A stretch of 64,000 bases of DNA from contig JAIUJO010000191.1 in assembly GCA_023846275.1 (NCBI GenBank), positions 822,501-886,500 on the forward strand. The letters are read 5' to 3'. Under the pieces are notes generated by a model. It did not search any database. It was not told the DNA's origin and saw nothing but the letters and a program-made list of their open reading frames with translations. Position numbers and translations under genes: made by a program. The DNA is from Vanilla planifolia (lineage: Eukaryota > Streptophyta > Magnoliopsida > Asparagales > Orchidaceae). Below, in pieces: positions 26,631 to 40,159 of this stretch (the stretch's first letter is position 1; each line of letters starts with the position of its first letter).

Positions 26631-27580
26631 CTTATTATTTCCTCCAAATCTTTATTTGTAGTAAACGTACCATAGAGTAGTTCAATCCCTTAAATCCCTT
26701 ATTTTTTTAATATAGCATTCTTTATTCCTTATCTATGATTAGCAATTAATCATAACTATTGTTTTTCATCCTTGCTCAATATGTTTAACTTTATTTAGGC
26801 CACCATGTAAACATTATCTTTATGCTAAAAGATTAGGCTTCAGTTGTATCTTGTCTCTAGTTGTCTTTAGTGTTAACCAATGGTTAACCAAGTCTTACTA
26901 GCTAACTTTACATGTCTTAAATCCTGAATCAATCAAGAGAAAATGTAGCAAAATGTTTCCTAAACCTAAGACTTCCCCAAACTTAGCAACCTTCAAAGGC
27001 TATATGAAAAACTCTCAAGCCATGCCATAATGAACCCAAGAGCTTCCTTGCCTTAAAATACATTTAAGGACGTTTCCAAGGTGCATTATTATAGTGAAAG
27101 GATGTAGTGGAACCAAACCATGTAAAGTCAAGGCTTAACTTGATGCAATAATCCCCTCTTCCCCACAATTGTTCAAATATTTTATTTTATTTTCATTAAT
27201 TAAATTTGCATGTGTTCAAAGTCACATCCCATTGCATTACTTAACATTCTTACCAGGCTTCATCAATTTGATGTTTATCATGTTAGAGTTCAATCATGGC
27301 TTTATATAAACTATAATGTCTTACAAAATCATGATTTTATATTTATTATAATAAATTTGGATAAATTTACTTAAAGTTATCTATAATTAACCCTAATAGA
27401 AAATTTATTAATGCATGGATAAAATCATGTTTTAGATAAATCCTTAACATCCCATGATAACTCTCAACTTCATCTTAAGAATTAAAATTTAAATATCAAT
27501 AAAACTTAAAGAACATATTTTATTAAGTTATAATTTAAATTTATAAGTAATAACGTAGTCATGGATCAAATTTTTGTAAA
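26630..27580. other. Unassigned sequence right of LTR-like copy 1
   Basis: No coding domain. The stretch 26,630-26,800 shows loose resemblance to 6,520-6,620 (ctatgattagcaattaatca versus ctattattagccattaaccc), so it may be more of the same LTR that is missing from copy 2. Confidence 0.35.
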
Positions 27581-29700
27581 GGACTGTTGTACCCTTGGTC
27601 ATTGCACTTCTTGTTTGATGACAACAAAACCGCTATGTTAGTTTTTTTTAATGTTTTTTTCTTGTGTTTTGTAGGTCAAGAATTAAAAGCTCTTACAAGA
27701 TCAATAAAATGAAGGGATTTGACCAAATAACTCATGGTGCAATCCACAAGTGAGGCAATGTCATGTAGTGTTGTTGATTATGCTCTAACTAAGGTTAAAA
27801 AGATGAAGGAGAAGAAGAAGAAGGAGAAGAGGAAGAAGAAGAAGAAGAAGGAGAAGAAGAGGAAGAAGGAGAAGAAGAAGATGAAGAAGAAGAAGACGAA
27901 GAATAAGAAAAATAAGAAGATCAAGGAGCCATTGATCACACTCTTTATGGATTAGGTAACCATCAAGAGTCCATCTTCAAAAAATCTATGGGTTTGAATA
28001 TTATTTTATTTGTTATTTATAAATAGCATTATAAGGATGTATAAGATTATTTATTCACATTCATTATTATTGATTCCTTAAACTTTATTATTTTAATAGT
28101 TGAAGATTTCTTTTATTTTAATAAGGAAAAATACTATAAAATGAAAAAAGAAAAAATATATAAAAGGTGGCTCTAGAAAAGAAAAATCATTGGCCTAATG
28201 TGTCACAAAAAATGTCTTACAAGCCATAATTAAGGACATCAGGTGAATTGAGTCAAGTTAGGCTTGAACCTTAGTTACTCATTAATGGCTTTGCTTTAAT
28301 CTAGTGAGCTAAAATTAAATGGATCTTTTTGGCTTAATGAGTCAGGCTAAACTTTTAAAGTATGAAGTTAGTGAATAAGGTCAGGTCAAACTTGTGTACA
28401 TATGCACAGGTGACTTGAGTAATGACCACTAATGTGTACTTGGGGATAGCCAGCCCCCTTTTGCAAACCTACATGTTGAGCAAGAGTATTATAAATGTCA
28501 AACATTATATGCAAACTTTCAATCTAAGACTAAAAATTAGAGCTATTTTCTTCTAATGTAGAGTGATCTAGTGCCACTCAATGACACATGTTCACAAACA
28601 AATAATCAGAATCATGTCTAATTTTATGAATAATATATTACATCTAGACTTTCATCTAACAAGCTTGATTAAATGGATGAAATCTGTCCTATCATTTTGC
28701 AAAATAATTTTTACTTTTCCATCCACTCATAAAACTAGATAAAAAAAACTAAGATCTTTGCATCTGTGAATAGTGCACATCATCTAGCACTTCATCCATA
28801 GCAATTGACTAAATGGCTGAGATCATCTCTACTTTTCCTAACTATGACCTTGAACATGTAGATTATATGTAAACCCTTTATTCAATATTCTAATTTAGTT
28901 ACTTTTACTTTGTCTACCAAAATTAGATCGTGACTATTGTTCCTACTCATAATTAGTGCTCGAAAAAGTTGAACATACGTGTTTATAACTCTAAAATGTT
29001 AATGATTATTCAGGTGGCCTTTTCTAGTTTTTATAAAAATTCCATTTTAATAAAAAAAACATTGTAATATAAATTGATGAGTCTTAAGAGTTGAAGAATA
29101 GATGATTTTACATGGCTACATAATTATTTTGGGAAGAGAAACAACAAAATAGAAATTTCCTTACAATATTTATTCCATTGCTATAACTATGTTTGTGACT
29201 AATTTTTTGTCATTCTCACTTCAACATTCTGTTTAATTACATATCGTATTATCATGTTCTTTACAAATAATTATTTACTTATTCCAAGTTTATGTTTTTG
29301 AAAAGATCATACTAATATACGATATTTGATGACCCCATTTTTCTTAAAAATGTTTGTTGTTATTGATAAATATTTTAAATCTATATTTCAAAACTATGTC
29401 CTTTATGTTGCTTCAAATTTTTCATATATGCACTCATACTCAAACTCTAAATCCATAGTCATCTGTCATATATGCTTTTACAAGTAAATATCGAAACATT
29501 ATGATTAATTATTATTGTGTAATTTTCTTCAACATTGTAAGCTTTTAAAATTGAAATTGTCAGAATGAAATACCACTTGCATTTGTAAGGGGGTGTTGTT
29601 TGTAAAGGCTTCCTATACCAACTGTGATGAAACAGGATAGTTTCCATAGTGGAGTCCTAGTTGGGTTCATTGAATACTACTTTGTGCATGGGTTATATAG
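27580..29700 (+). mobile_element. Ty1/copia-like LTR or leader remnant containing a GAA tract
   Basis: Starts near 27,582 with tgttgtacccttggtcattg followed by ttgatgacaacaaa, a signature common at the start of SIRE/Maximus-type plant copia LTRs. Near 29,588 an aagggggtgttg sequence resembles the polypurine tract and LTR start of that lineage. In between are no coding frames, a GAA tract (27,806-27,936), and two related blocks about 130 bp apart (28,655-28,690 and 28,780-28,830, each with a catct/acttcatc...aaatggatga or aaatggctga pattern). Assignment rests on short motifs. Ends are not established. Confidence 0.35.
27806..27936. repeat. GAA/AAG purine tract
   Basis: About 130 bp of almost pure plus-strand purine made of imperfect GAA/AAG/AGG units. 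This is the complement type of the TTC tract at 1-1,518. It creates a Lys/Glu-rich open frame (27,734-27,955) that is a by-product of the repeat. Confidence 0.95.
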
Positions 29701-30360
29701 AACCACTTCAAATTTATATTATTTTTTAATTTAACAATGTTTAATTAAAAAATATAAATAAAAAAGTTTTAAAAATTTATTTAATCGAGCATAATTTTTT
29801 AAAAAAATTTGTTTATAAAATATTTATTTCCTTTTCACAATTTTATTTAAGAAAAATATTGAATATAAACTTCACAATTATAAAATTTTTTTTAAGGAAA
29901 AGTTTTACAAATAACAAAAAGTTTAGAACCATAATTTACCAAACATCTTTTTTATTTGTCAAACATAGATTACATAAGTAACATGAGGAACAAGTTACAT
30001 TAAGGGGGGAAATTCATAAAAGAAGATAGTTTTTTCATTTCTTGTGTGTGGTGGATTGTTAATTATATTATTAGCTTCATAAGAAATCCATGTTTGAAGG
30101 TCAAATTTTTCTTTATGAAAAAATTAATTTAATGCCTTTATTTTCAATGTTAATGTTGATTTATTGTTGTTATTTGAAAATTATTTTTTGTTTCAAATAA
30201 TTTTGATTCACTATCTAGAAGTTTAAGGAAAAAATCCAAAGGATTGAATTATCTTTATTTTTCCTTTTTCCTAACATTATGTAGTCTAGATGTGTCATCT
30301 AAAGACATATGTTGTGGTTATAGGTACTACATAGTTTATATGACATACTAGTTATGCTTC
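29700..30360. other. AT-rich sequence without recognised feature
   Basis: AT-rich, with A/T runs and one isolated G run (aaggggggaa near 30,003) that resembles a polypurine tract but has no LTR identified next to it. Confidence 0.4.
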
Positions 30361-31330
30361 CAACCCAAGTTAAGAATCAAATAAGAAATCTAAAGAAATG
30401 GAAATATTTATCTCAAGGTACATAACATTTTCCCTCCTATAAAAAGGATACTTATAACATTAAAGATGACGAATTAATTATTTCTTTTGATGATGTTATA
30501 GTTGAGGATATGAAATTGCATAGGATGCATACTAGACTTAAAGTGAAAAATAGCAAATATGAGCATCGTGTTTACTTATTAGAAGGATAATGCAATGACC
30601 TTAAAGTTAGAAATAGCTTCAAAGTTATTTACATAAACATGTTATTCGTTTAAGTACTATACAAAATAAATTTGATGAATGTGATACATCTCTAGCCTTG
30701 GGAAATTCATGTATTCATTCTTTAAAATGTGGGATCTTTTTTTAAGAAAATAAAATACTATATTGAATGAAGAAGTAAAATAAAATTTTTTGATAGAAAA
30801 AGAATTAAATTATTTGAAAGAAAAGTTCATTAGTGTACCTTCATGTTCCTTTACTTCTTCTACTTATGCTTATTCACATATGTCCTTACAAGCTCTATCC
30901 TTTTCTCATATGAATAGAAACAATTGTGTTGTGAATATAAATTCTAATATTTCATATCATTTAGCTTAAAAATATATATTAAGATATTCACATGTACATG
31001 TGAATGATAATAAAATTTACAATATTCCATATGTGTACAAACATGCTTCATCATATAACTAAGTGGTACTAAATAATGTAAGTCTATGTACTATAGAATT
31101 TCATGCTAAATCCTATGTTGTATGTAATTATTCTGATAGGAATTAACATATTTATTGTGATTAGCTAGTTATGAAATTCATTTATTTAAAGTAGGATAAA
31201 TATGAATGGATTCCTAAGGGAACATTTTTGAAAAATAAGTCAATAAAGGCCCAGAATTACACAATATCATAGTTGAAACAACGATGGTTTGGGTTCCAAA
31301 TTTTAAAGCATAGGTAGTTATATTTGTGTG
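30360..31330 (+). mobile_element. Ty1/copia gag/gag-pol junction remnant
   Basis: At 31,120-31,160 the plus strand shows a degenerate CCHC zinc-knuckle pattern (CNY...HIYCD). It is followed at 31,200-31,310 by two WVPK-like blocks (EWIPKGT and a final VWVPN-like block), the arrangement seen between gag and protease in plant copia elements. The sequence upstream (30,430-30,850) is Lys/Glu-rich in short pieces, as in copia gag coiled coils. Broken in many places. No integrase or reverse transcriptase follows, because the LTR-like copy 2 begins at about 31,490. It may belong with the copia-like LTR at 27.6-29.7 kb. Confidence 0.45.
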
Positions 31331-31484
31331 TGTCCATAATTAAGACAAATGGAGACAAGCTTTGCCTCATCTGTTCGCATGGACTCACGAGATGTGAGTG
31401 CTCTTTACATTTAAGGTTAATGATTTAATCTTCTTTGAAGAATAGAAAGAATTATTTAATTTCTATTTATGAAAATTGTACAGA

Positions 31485-32600
31485 TCAATTAAACAACACA
31501 ATAATTGAATACTAAATTTCAAACAATGTCTTACTCAATTCATGGCAATAAAAAACATAATTTCTCTAACAAAAATACAATAGGGTATTTAAAGATCAGA
31601 AATATTATGGCAGGAATTCTTCCCAAGGTTGCTACTAAACAATTACCTAGCTAGCCCTCTCTCCCACCACCACCACGACCCCTGCATCCTGCTCCCCACT
31701 CTCATGCATACATTATCTCCATCTAAACTAGCAAGTATCGAAGATGTGCATGTAATAGTGGGGACTATGGCAAATAAGTGAATATGGAATACTCAAAATA
31801 TGTTATGAAAGTAAGTAGTAATTATAATGATATAACTATTTGGCATATAATGCAATGTAATTACAAAGAAATTTAAGAATTCTATAATGTCCCACAATAG
31901 ATCACCTACCTACAAGATTGACCCAAGTATAAATTGGAACACATCCACCACATTGAAAAGAACTCCATGGTCCATTTGTATGCCCTTAAAATCGTGTGAC
32001 ACAACATAGTCTTTTTGAAGTACAACTACAAAATCTTACACATCAAAAAAGCTTATGGATATCTTAAATGATCTTGAACATCCAAATTTATTTAGGATGT
32101 CTTAACTAAATTGGAACTCCATAGTCATTTGTTGTATCTTACATTACAATCAATAATTCCTTAACTATATAATTCATACATGATTCCTACTTAAACACTC
32201 TTATCTAAATATATTTTAACAATGGTATAAAATTGGTACACAAAAAGGCCCATCACAATTCATTTTTGAACACTCCATGTTCACATTTTTCTTTTTCCAT
32301 GGCTACCAAAACCATCTCACGATTTGTCTTGAATCCAATGTGATCTCTATAAGATAACCTTTACTACACCAAGCTCTAGGTCAAGCTATATGGAATCTTA
32401 TCATAGGTAAGGCTTACTTATTAGTCTATTTAGGATATCCTAAAACTATCAAAATATTTACCAACATTCATAAGAATTCTATAACTTTCGTAAACCCTAA
32501 ACAAGAATATTTAAGCATCGTAAGGTTTCCTTACACCCATAACTGGTTTATCTAACATTATGCTCGCTTGTCCTCTAAACCCTTCATCATTGTCTAGTAT
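31485..32600 (-). mobile_element. LTR-like segment, copy 2 of a 1.1-kb direct repeat
   Basis: Same-orientation partner of 25,510-26,626, with a few small gaps. The two differ at a modest fraction of positions, many of them transitions, so they are recent compared with the other relics here. The left end stops abruptly at about 31,485 after copia-like sequence, whereas copy 1 continues to the left with sequence of the same character. The right end stops at about 32,597, where unrelated sequence begins. Either this is the second LTR of one element whose interior was replaced, or a separate truncated LTR of the same family. Confidence 0.7.
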
Positions 32601-33000
32601 GTGTTGGTGCTGGGAAGGCAAAATTCTTTAGTCCCATATGGTTATAATCTAACTTAAAACACAAGGGTGGCTTCCTCCTTCCATGCTTGCAATTTATCTC
32701 CTTGGCCTCTAGAGGTCCTATAACATTACAAACTATATTCTAGGTCCAGGCCCACATGTTATAAGATTGATATGGATCTTGCCTTATTTGATGCTTCCTT
32801 TATCTTACTCAAACATTGTTTAAGAATGCTTGAGGACATATTTTTTATTTCACATTATTTAGTTCTTGCTGGTCTCTTAAATGGAGGCTTCCCTAGCTAT
32901 CTCTTACTTGGTCGACCCAAGTGCTTTGTGCTTCGAGTGTGTCTTAAAATATGTTTTTTAAAATTTTAAAAATTTACTACTATTATATTTTTAATTTAAC
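32600..33000. other. Unassigned insert next to LTR-like copy 2
   Basis: Begins tgttggtgctgggaaggcaa and contains agtcccatatggttataatc, a phrase typical of plant LTRs and small non-autonomous elements. It is less AT-rich than its surroundings, with pyrimidine-rich words (ggcttcctccttccatgctt). The open frame at 32,772-32,969 has no recognised domain. Could be a fragment of a TRIM or an LTR of another family, but no pair was found in the window. Confidence 0.3.
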
Positions 33001-36000
33001 AAAAGTTTAATAATATACTCACCATTAAATTTTGCAAAGATGAATAAGAATGATTTAACAAAAAAAAAATTAAGTGATAAAAAAATGAATTTGAGATGTT
33101 TCTAAAATAAAAGAAAAAATTGAACACTTTAGTTGCTTAAGTAGAACTTGAATAGCAAGAGTACGTTATTATTAATAATTAACAAGCTAGTACTCTATTT
33201 CGTAACAAAATAACCTTCATAAATTTGATACACATGTCTTCAATCCTTATAGCTTACTAAACACTAAATGGTGTTTTGAAGAACCCTAATTCACGATTTT
33301 CGAATGCACTCGACTTTTTCTTCACAAAGAATAAATTTAAAATGCTAAAAATTTATGGCCTGACTCATTACACAAAAGGATGACCTAACAGTATTCACAT
33401 TTAGTAAACAAGCCTACTTGAAAATTTAACATCATTAGAGGAACAAGGGAAATAATTGCTCATGTAGAGGAAAAATTATTCTCAACCTTCCATTATTTTT
33501 TTTGCTAAAGCATATAGAAGACATGAAACCAAGGAATCCATATGGAAGTTCATTAACTAGTAAATAGCTTCATCAATAATGTCATTTTCAATGGCTATAA
33601 CATCTTTAACAACTTTCCACTCACATAAAAGTCATAAGATGATCTTCAATCGGTTCAACTTAATTTAGTTTGTCCATATTCACTTTTAAGGCATAGAAAT
33701 TAAAAATTTTTTAAATGTCTCCATTACACGTATCAAACTCTTTATCTAAACATTTATGGCATCATGAATGACAACAACGAACTTGTTATCTATGGTTGAG
33801 TTATTGAAAATCATGGGGGCCAAAATGTTGAAGTCTTTTCTTATTTTGTTGGTACCAAGTCAATATTAGAAATAAAGGAATGTGCTACTTCTTTTTATTC
33901 AAATATAATTGAAAACAAAATTTATAACGTTTTGATTGAAATAGATAGCAAAGATTTCATTGAATAATTTGGATGGGCAAATGAACCCTAGAAGCTATCA
34001 AAGATTGTTCAACAAAAGAATATTGTGGTAAGTAACGAAATTTTTTTCTTACATTCTAAAAGAGGTCAATGAAGTGGTGAAGCATAGTACAAAAATAGAA
34101 ACAAAATCTATAAATGTAGGTACCTAAGATTTACAAAATATTCATTAGTTATGTGTAGCAGTAGGCAATCTAGATGATGCCCAATTCCTATGCAATCATA
34201 TTTCATACATGGTTTGATGCATCATCTAAGGGGACGAGTTAGATACAATGCAAACAAATTGAAGATTTTATTTATACTTGAATGTTTCATATATTGAGAT
34301 AATTGTCATTGTACTTTACAAAACCGACCCTAGTCACAATTTTTAAAATTCATATTGTGACATTCCTTTCAACATGGCATAAACAAATTAAACTTAAAAT
34401 GTGTGATAGAACAATAATCATGTCACTGATTTATGCTTCTTTAATTGTGCTTCAAGTATGATAGAATTATCAAGAAATATCTCATGGAATAGCTATAAAG
34501 AAAACCAGTTAACGAATTAGACAAGTCTATCTAATAATGGTTATTAGTTTTCAAATAATGGATTAAGTGTTATAGTTAAAAATTTTAGCATTAGACATCA
34601 TTGTATCAAGATGATGCTCTTTTCTTTTGCATTGCATAAGTATTGTTCATCTTTTGTTGCATTATGATGATGCATTGCCTTCTTACCGTTTATTAGGCAA
34701 ATATGCATGGAAATTTAGACTACATATTGTACAAAGGCAACTGTATGAAATTTTTCAATGCACATCTATTCCTCCTTAAATTGAGCTTTATTTTTTTGCA
34801 CACCTTCATACTTTAATGTCATTTTACAACTATATATAAGAGAAGTGTAATAAGTGAACCCAATGATAGAGTACTCTTTGTTCTAATTGTTCATCCAATT
34901 ACATCAGATTAATGCATCATCCAAACATTTCAATGGAAAGCCAACAACCTATGATACATATCACACTCGATATCAAACTACAACAATGGAAACGAGAAAT
35001 TACTTTTCCATCTCTTTGAGATGATTCATAATTCCCATTTAATAAGACAAAATCGATACACCACAACATAGAAAAATTTCTATCATACCACCAAAGACAA
35101 GCATCTACTTAGACCTCAGATCGAAGGAAATACTTAATGGAGTTACCACGTAGTCAACAATAATTATTAAAGAAACATTTTTTTATTTGCTAAACCTAAT
35201 TGGCTAGTTCCTCAACAAATTGGGCACTTTGTAAATGACGATATTATTCTTTGAAATTATATGTTAGTTTCTTTAAAAAGAATTGTTTTCTTTTCTCATC
35301 AAAAAATTGTTAGTATAATACACATTGTGACGCACTCCAACATAACATGGACTTTGTTGTCTTGACTAGACCAAGACGTTTTGGAACATTTCTTTTTCAG
35401 TTTCTCTTGGTGCAAAAACTCCTAAAAATGTATTTCTTTTAGCCTTAATTCATTTCGTATTCTTGATGTTGAAATTTGGCATCGTCATCCCCTAATATGA
35501 TCATCATAGTCTTGCTGTATTAATTTAAGTGAACATTGATCCTCCACGGATTAATCATCCACCTAATTCATGGGTTGGTTCAAATGGTTCTAGAATGATG
35601 CATTAATGAACATCAATTTAAAAGTAGTACTTGCTAAAACATTAAAATAGCTATGATAAAGTCTGTGCATAATACATTTTGCTAATATACCATCTTGATT
35701 AACATTCCTTCCAAAATCTAATATACACAACATAAAAGATGTTTGTAACAAAGAATTTTTAATACCACACAAAAGTCTTGCAAGAACAAATGTTAGTATG
35801 CTAAAAGAAGCGTAATAGTCACGACTAAGACATCATGAGATAAAACAACTAAGATGTATCAACATTTTATGCCTAAATCAAATTCCAATTATGAGCTCCT
35901 AATTCTTTGGGCTTCCATATGATGGAAAGGTTAAGGTGCAGGGAATTCTCATGTCAATTCATAAAAGTAATAAATTAGAAGATCGCATATCAGTGTCATA

Positions 36001-38400
36001 TCCTACTATGCTAAATTAATGCATTGCTTAGGATGCTACCATACATGATCTATAGTAATCACTACACTCGCTAAATATTTCTTAATATAATGGCATATTT
36101 AATATCTTTTGTGAGCTCTCTAACCGTTACAAACTCATGTTCTTGTGATGTAGTTAAATAAGATGACTAGTGTCCCACCATCAATTTGGCATCGCTCTAG
36201 GCCTGGTAATCTTAGGTTGAAAGTTTGCACTCCTTAGTCATACTACAAGAGTATGTTAAAGTAATTAAGTACTCCACAAATGGGAGTCCAATTAGATGAG
36301 ACAACACATCCAAGGTCCTCAGGTAATCTCCATAAGCATGTGACACTCCTCCATTATGTACTCTGATAACTCCATGGGCCCTTGGGATGTCCTCATCAAG
36401 CAAGTGAAATGTAGCTAAATCAAAAGTGAATCATCAAAACACTTGTTCCAGACAAATTTTTCAATCAAATCACAAAAAATATTTTGTCTCCTTTTTGGTG
36501 GAAGTCTTAATAAGAAATCTATTGGGTAGTACGTTGGAGTACATGATTATGAAATTTGGCACCTAAAATTTGGGGTTTTAATATTGAGTAATGATGTTAT
36601 AATGACCAAAAATCTCACCAATAATAGCTTCTTATGTTCTCTTAATTGATAGGATTTTAAAACATTTTATCCATTCCATCATAGTCTTATACAAAAACAT
36701 ATGGGCTCATGCAAATTACATGTCATGATTCTATTATTTTTTTTTGTTATGCTTATCTCAAAGGATGGTCACTAAATACACCAAACAATCAAATACATTA
36801 AGTAAAACTCTAAATGCACTATAACAAAGAATTTAAGACTACCGTGGATACATATTAAACATTAATTAGTGTATCAGAAGGGAAGCTAAGTTGTATTTAC
36901 AAAAACACTATGCTATTTGGGTTATATGGACTATTGATATTTCCAACATATGACTAGCCTTTACCATTATCCAATGTTTGGCAAATCACTAGAATCTATT
37001 TGAATGTTAGGGCCTCAACTTGATATTTTACTCAATTCTGTTAACTTGGTTTTAACCCTTAGTTATAAACCCAGTTCATAGCAATTTCTATCAAAAATAG
37101 GGTTAACAAGTGTGCCACGAATGTGTCTTCGTGCATTTTTTGGTAACCTCAACCACTATTCTCGTCCCAAAAGTTAGATTTGGCTTATCACATAAGGTAT
37201 GCAACCTATGACCTATGTGCCTAAAGTGACAATTCATGATCTTAGTAATATGTTTAGTTCATATGTAGTGATTATCATAAGCTTATGAAAACAACTATGT
37301 TTTTTCGTCGAGTAAATGCTTCTAACCTTATGCTATGAAAACGACCTCCCTAAACAAAATCATCATCTAAGGTCTAAACCAAGGCCCTCTCAAAACGAAT
37401 GCTACATCTAAAGCTTCCTCAAGGACACAAAGAGTTGCAATGTTGTTTATTGTACCCTCTAATTATTCTTCATTGTTTCTGCATACAAAAATTGAATCCT
37501 ATGCATGATTATAAATAAAATTTATACTAATAATAACTAAATTTTTTTAATGAAGAGCTACCAAACCAATAGTCAGTATTCTTAAAGATACCCACGACAT
37601 CTTTGACCCTGAAATGCAAATCTAAGGATTCCATTGAGTCTACCACCAATATATAACCTCAAGATAACTATTACAAAGCAACTAATCGTAATCCTAATTT
37701 CATTTTTTATGTAAATCAAAACACCTTACATCAATCCTTTTCTTACTTTTAAGGACTATATATACGAATCTAAATCTTCCAACCTAAAACATTTAAAGTC
37801 AACAGGAACCATGAAATCAAGCCATGAGGTTTACTTTAGGCAATAAATTTTTTTCTTAGAGAATCATATATTATGGCTCAATAAAAGTAGAAAACAATTA
37901 TGAGGTTCAAATTTTTAAGTAAAAAAAATAATTTGAAAACATTTCCTAGAGTAACATGTTTAGAATTTTGCCATCTTTGAAAAGTCTAATTGTTGATTGC
38001 ATCGAAACCTTTTAATGGAATCTTTTTTTGCTACAACAAACCCTAATAGGATAATTTTAACAAAGGTAGCCACTCATGTGTGAGCTACTGGTGCTTTATT
38101 CTTCAAGACAATGGGTTGAACTGGTTTATATTTTGCATGTATCATCACTTGACACGTTTGCTATTCCACTAATTAGACAAATATGTTCCAATATATCACA
38201 TTGTATAGCAAACTAAATAATATTGGCATGGTTTTGGTTCTTCTCTTAACAGTAGAGCCAATAATGTTTCTATGCAACATGCCACATCCTTAGACAAGGA
38301 CAACTACTAATTCAATTTACTTTTATATGGAGTTGGTACTATTCACTATTTCTACTCATCATCACTAGACAAACTACCTAACTCATAGATTAGGTTAATA
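33000..38400. other. Decayed sequence without assignable feature
   Basis: About 5.4 kb with no domain I can name. Minus open frames at 35,590-35,772 and 36,212-36,403 give unrecognised peptides. A stretch near 37,550-37,600 (gagctaccaaaccaatagtc) loosely resembles 13,271-13,310 inside the second gypsy region (gagctaccaacaatcgtaaa), so part may be an old LTR of that family. No RNA gene or tandem array was seen. Confidence 0.4.
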
Positions 38401-40083
38401 TGTCTATATACAACCTGTTTGGAATTATTGCAAATTAAATAATTCTTATTTGGAATTATTTCAAATTACCAAAGTAAATAAACAAGAATAATAATAGATT
38501 GTTATTTTAATATTAAGTAAATAAATAATAAAAATAAGATAAATTGAACAAAATTTAACATGACAAAATAAAAGCCATTCCAAGGTCATATGTGTTCATT
38601 TAAAGTTATATACTAATGCAAAAAATAAGGTCAAATACCTAAAGGAATGAGATAAATTATTTGTGAAAGTTGCATTCCAAGATTCTAAAGAGACTAAGCA
38701 TAACATCCTCATTTAAAATGTGAGCCAAAAACTTTTTTCAAAATAAAATATGTTAATAAATAAATAAAAATACATTATTAATTAGATAGAATTATGTAAA
38801 ATAAGACCAATGACATTTGTTTAATTTCAGTCAAATCACCCTCAGAATTACTACGATTTGTTTTTAAGTAAATAAGCTTAAATTATTAATTTAACATTAA
38901 GTTTACATTAAAGAAAAAATAAGTTAAATTTAAATAGTGTAGTATAATCAAATCAAAGTAATGTAAATGTTAAATGAAAAGACATTTACAGTTACACAGT
39001 AATAAAATAAAATCAAAGTGAAAAGTTTGCAGAATTGACAAATTATACAAAAAATTTTCATTCCAATATACTGATGAGATCAAGCAAAATTAGTTAGATT
39101 GCCAAATATAGTTAGATTTTTTTTGAAAATATAACTATAAATATATAATTATATTTATTGCATAAAGATGAGTCCAATGATATTTATTTTGTCTCAATCA
39201 AATTTCATTTGGAATTACAATGATGTTTTAAATTAAAAATACCCTAGTAATGGAAAATAATTATTTATATATTAAATAAATATTTATTAAAACAAAAATA
39301 ATATTAATATAAAATTACAACATAACCAAATAAAAGAGATATAAAGATCAAATGAGAGAAGATATAGAGTGACATAGTAAAATGAACAAATCATAGGGAA
39401 AACTTTTAATAAATTAGATAAATTATACTAAAAAAGTTGCATTCTAAGATGTTAAACTGATTGAGTGTAAGATCCTTTATCATCAAATCGAACATGAATT
39501 TAAATGCCACAAAGTACACTAATCCTTTGGAAAATAAAGTGTTTAAAAAATGTACAGATGAGCATTTAATTTTGCATGACATATCAATGCAAATCTAATG
39601 ACATTTGTTTATTTGAAATTACATCTTGTTTGGAATTAGAACAAATTATGAGATAAAAGCATAAATTATAACTAAATATTGCTTTCATATTTTGTAAACA
39701 AATTTTTAAAAAATTAAATAAGATTAATTAAAGAAATATAATAAAACAAAATCAGAGTAAGATAAGGGTCAAACAAGAAGACAATTAGTCCCACAAAGAA
39801 AAATAAACACATCAAAGAGAAATTATTTAAGAAATGAGACAAAAATAATGTGAAAGTTGTATTCTAAGATACTAAGGACATTCAGAGTGGCCCCCTTGAT
39901 TTTCAAATGGAATATGTATAGAAATATGTTATAAAGCTATGAAAAAAATGAATGTAATTTATTTAAAAATTTAAGAATAAAAATTTAATTATCTAGCACT
40001 CATTGAAAAGAACCAGATGACTTCTATTCCATCTCAAGTAGACCTTATTTTAAATTATTATGAATTACCAAATTAAGTTTTCA

Positions 40084-40085
<2 letters not shown>

Positions 40086-40157
<72 letters not shown>
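40086..40157. repeat. (AT)n microsatellite inside the 415-bp array
   Basis: About 72 bp of uninterrupted AT dinucleotides within one unit of the 415-bp array, roughly 35 bp after the aattaccaaatt landmark. Generates chance YIYIYI frames. Confidence 0.98.

Positions 40158-40159
<2 letters not shown>

Noticed and set aside
27734-27955. Lys/Glu-rich open frame resembling a charged nuclear protein
   Set aside because: It is produced by the GAA tract; the flanks are LTR-like and not coding.
30000-30012. G-run resembling an LTR-element polypurine tract
   Set aside because: No LTR start or paired LTR could be found beside it, so it was not called as a separate feature.
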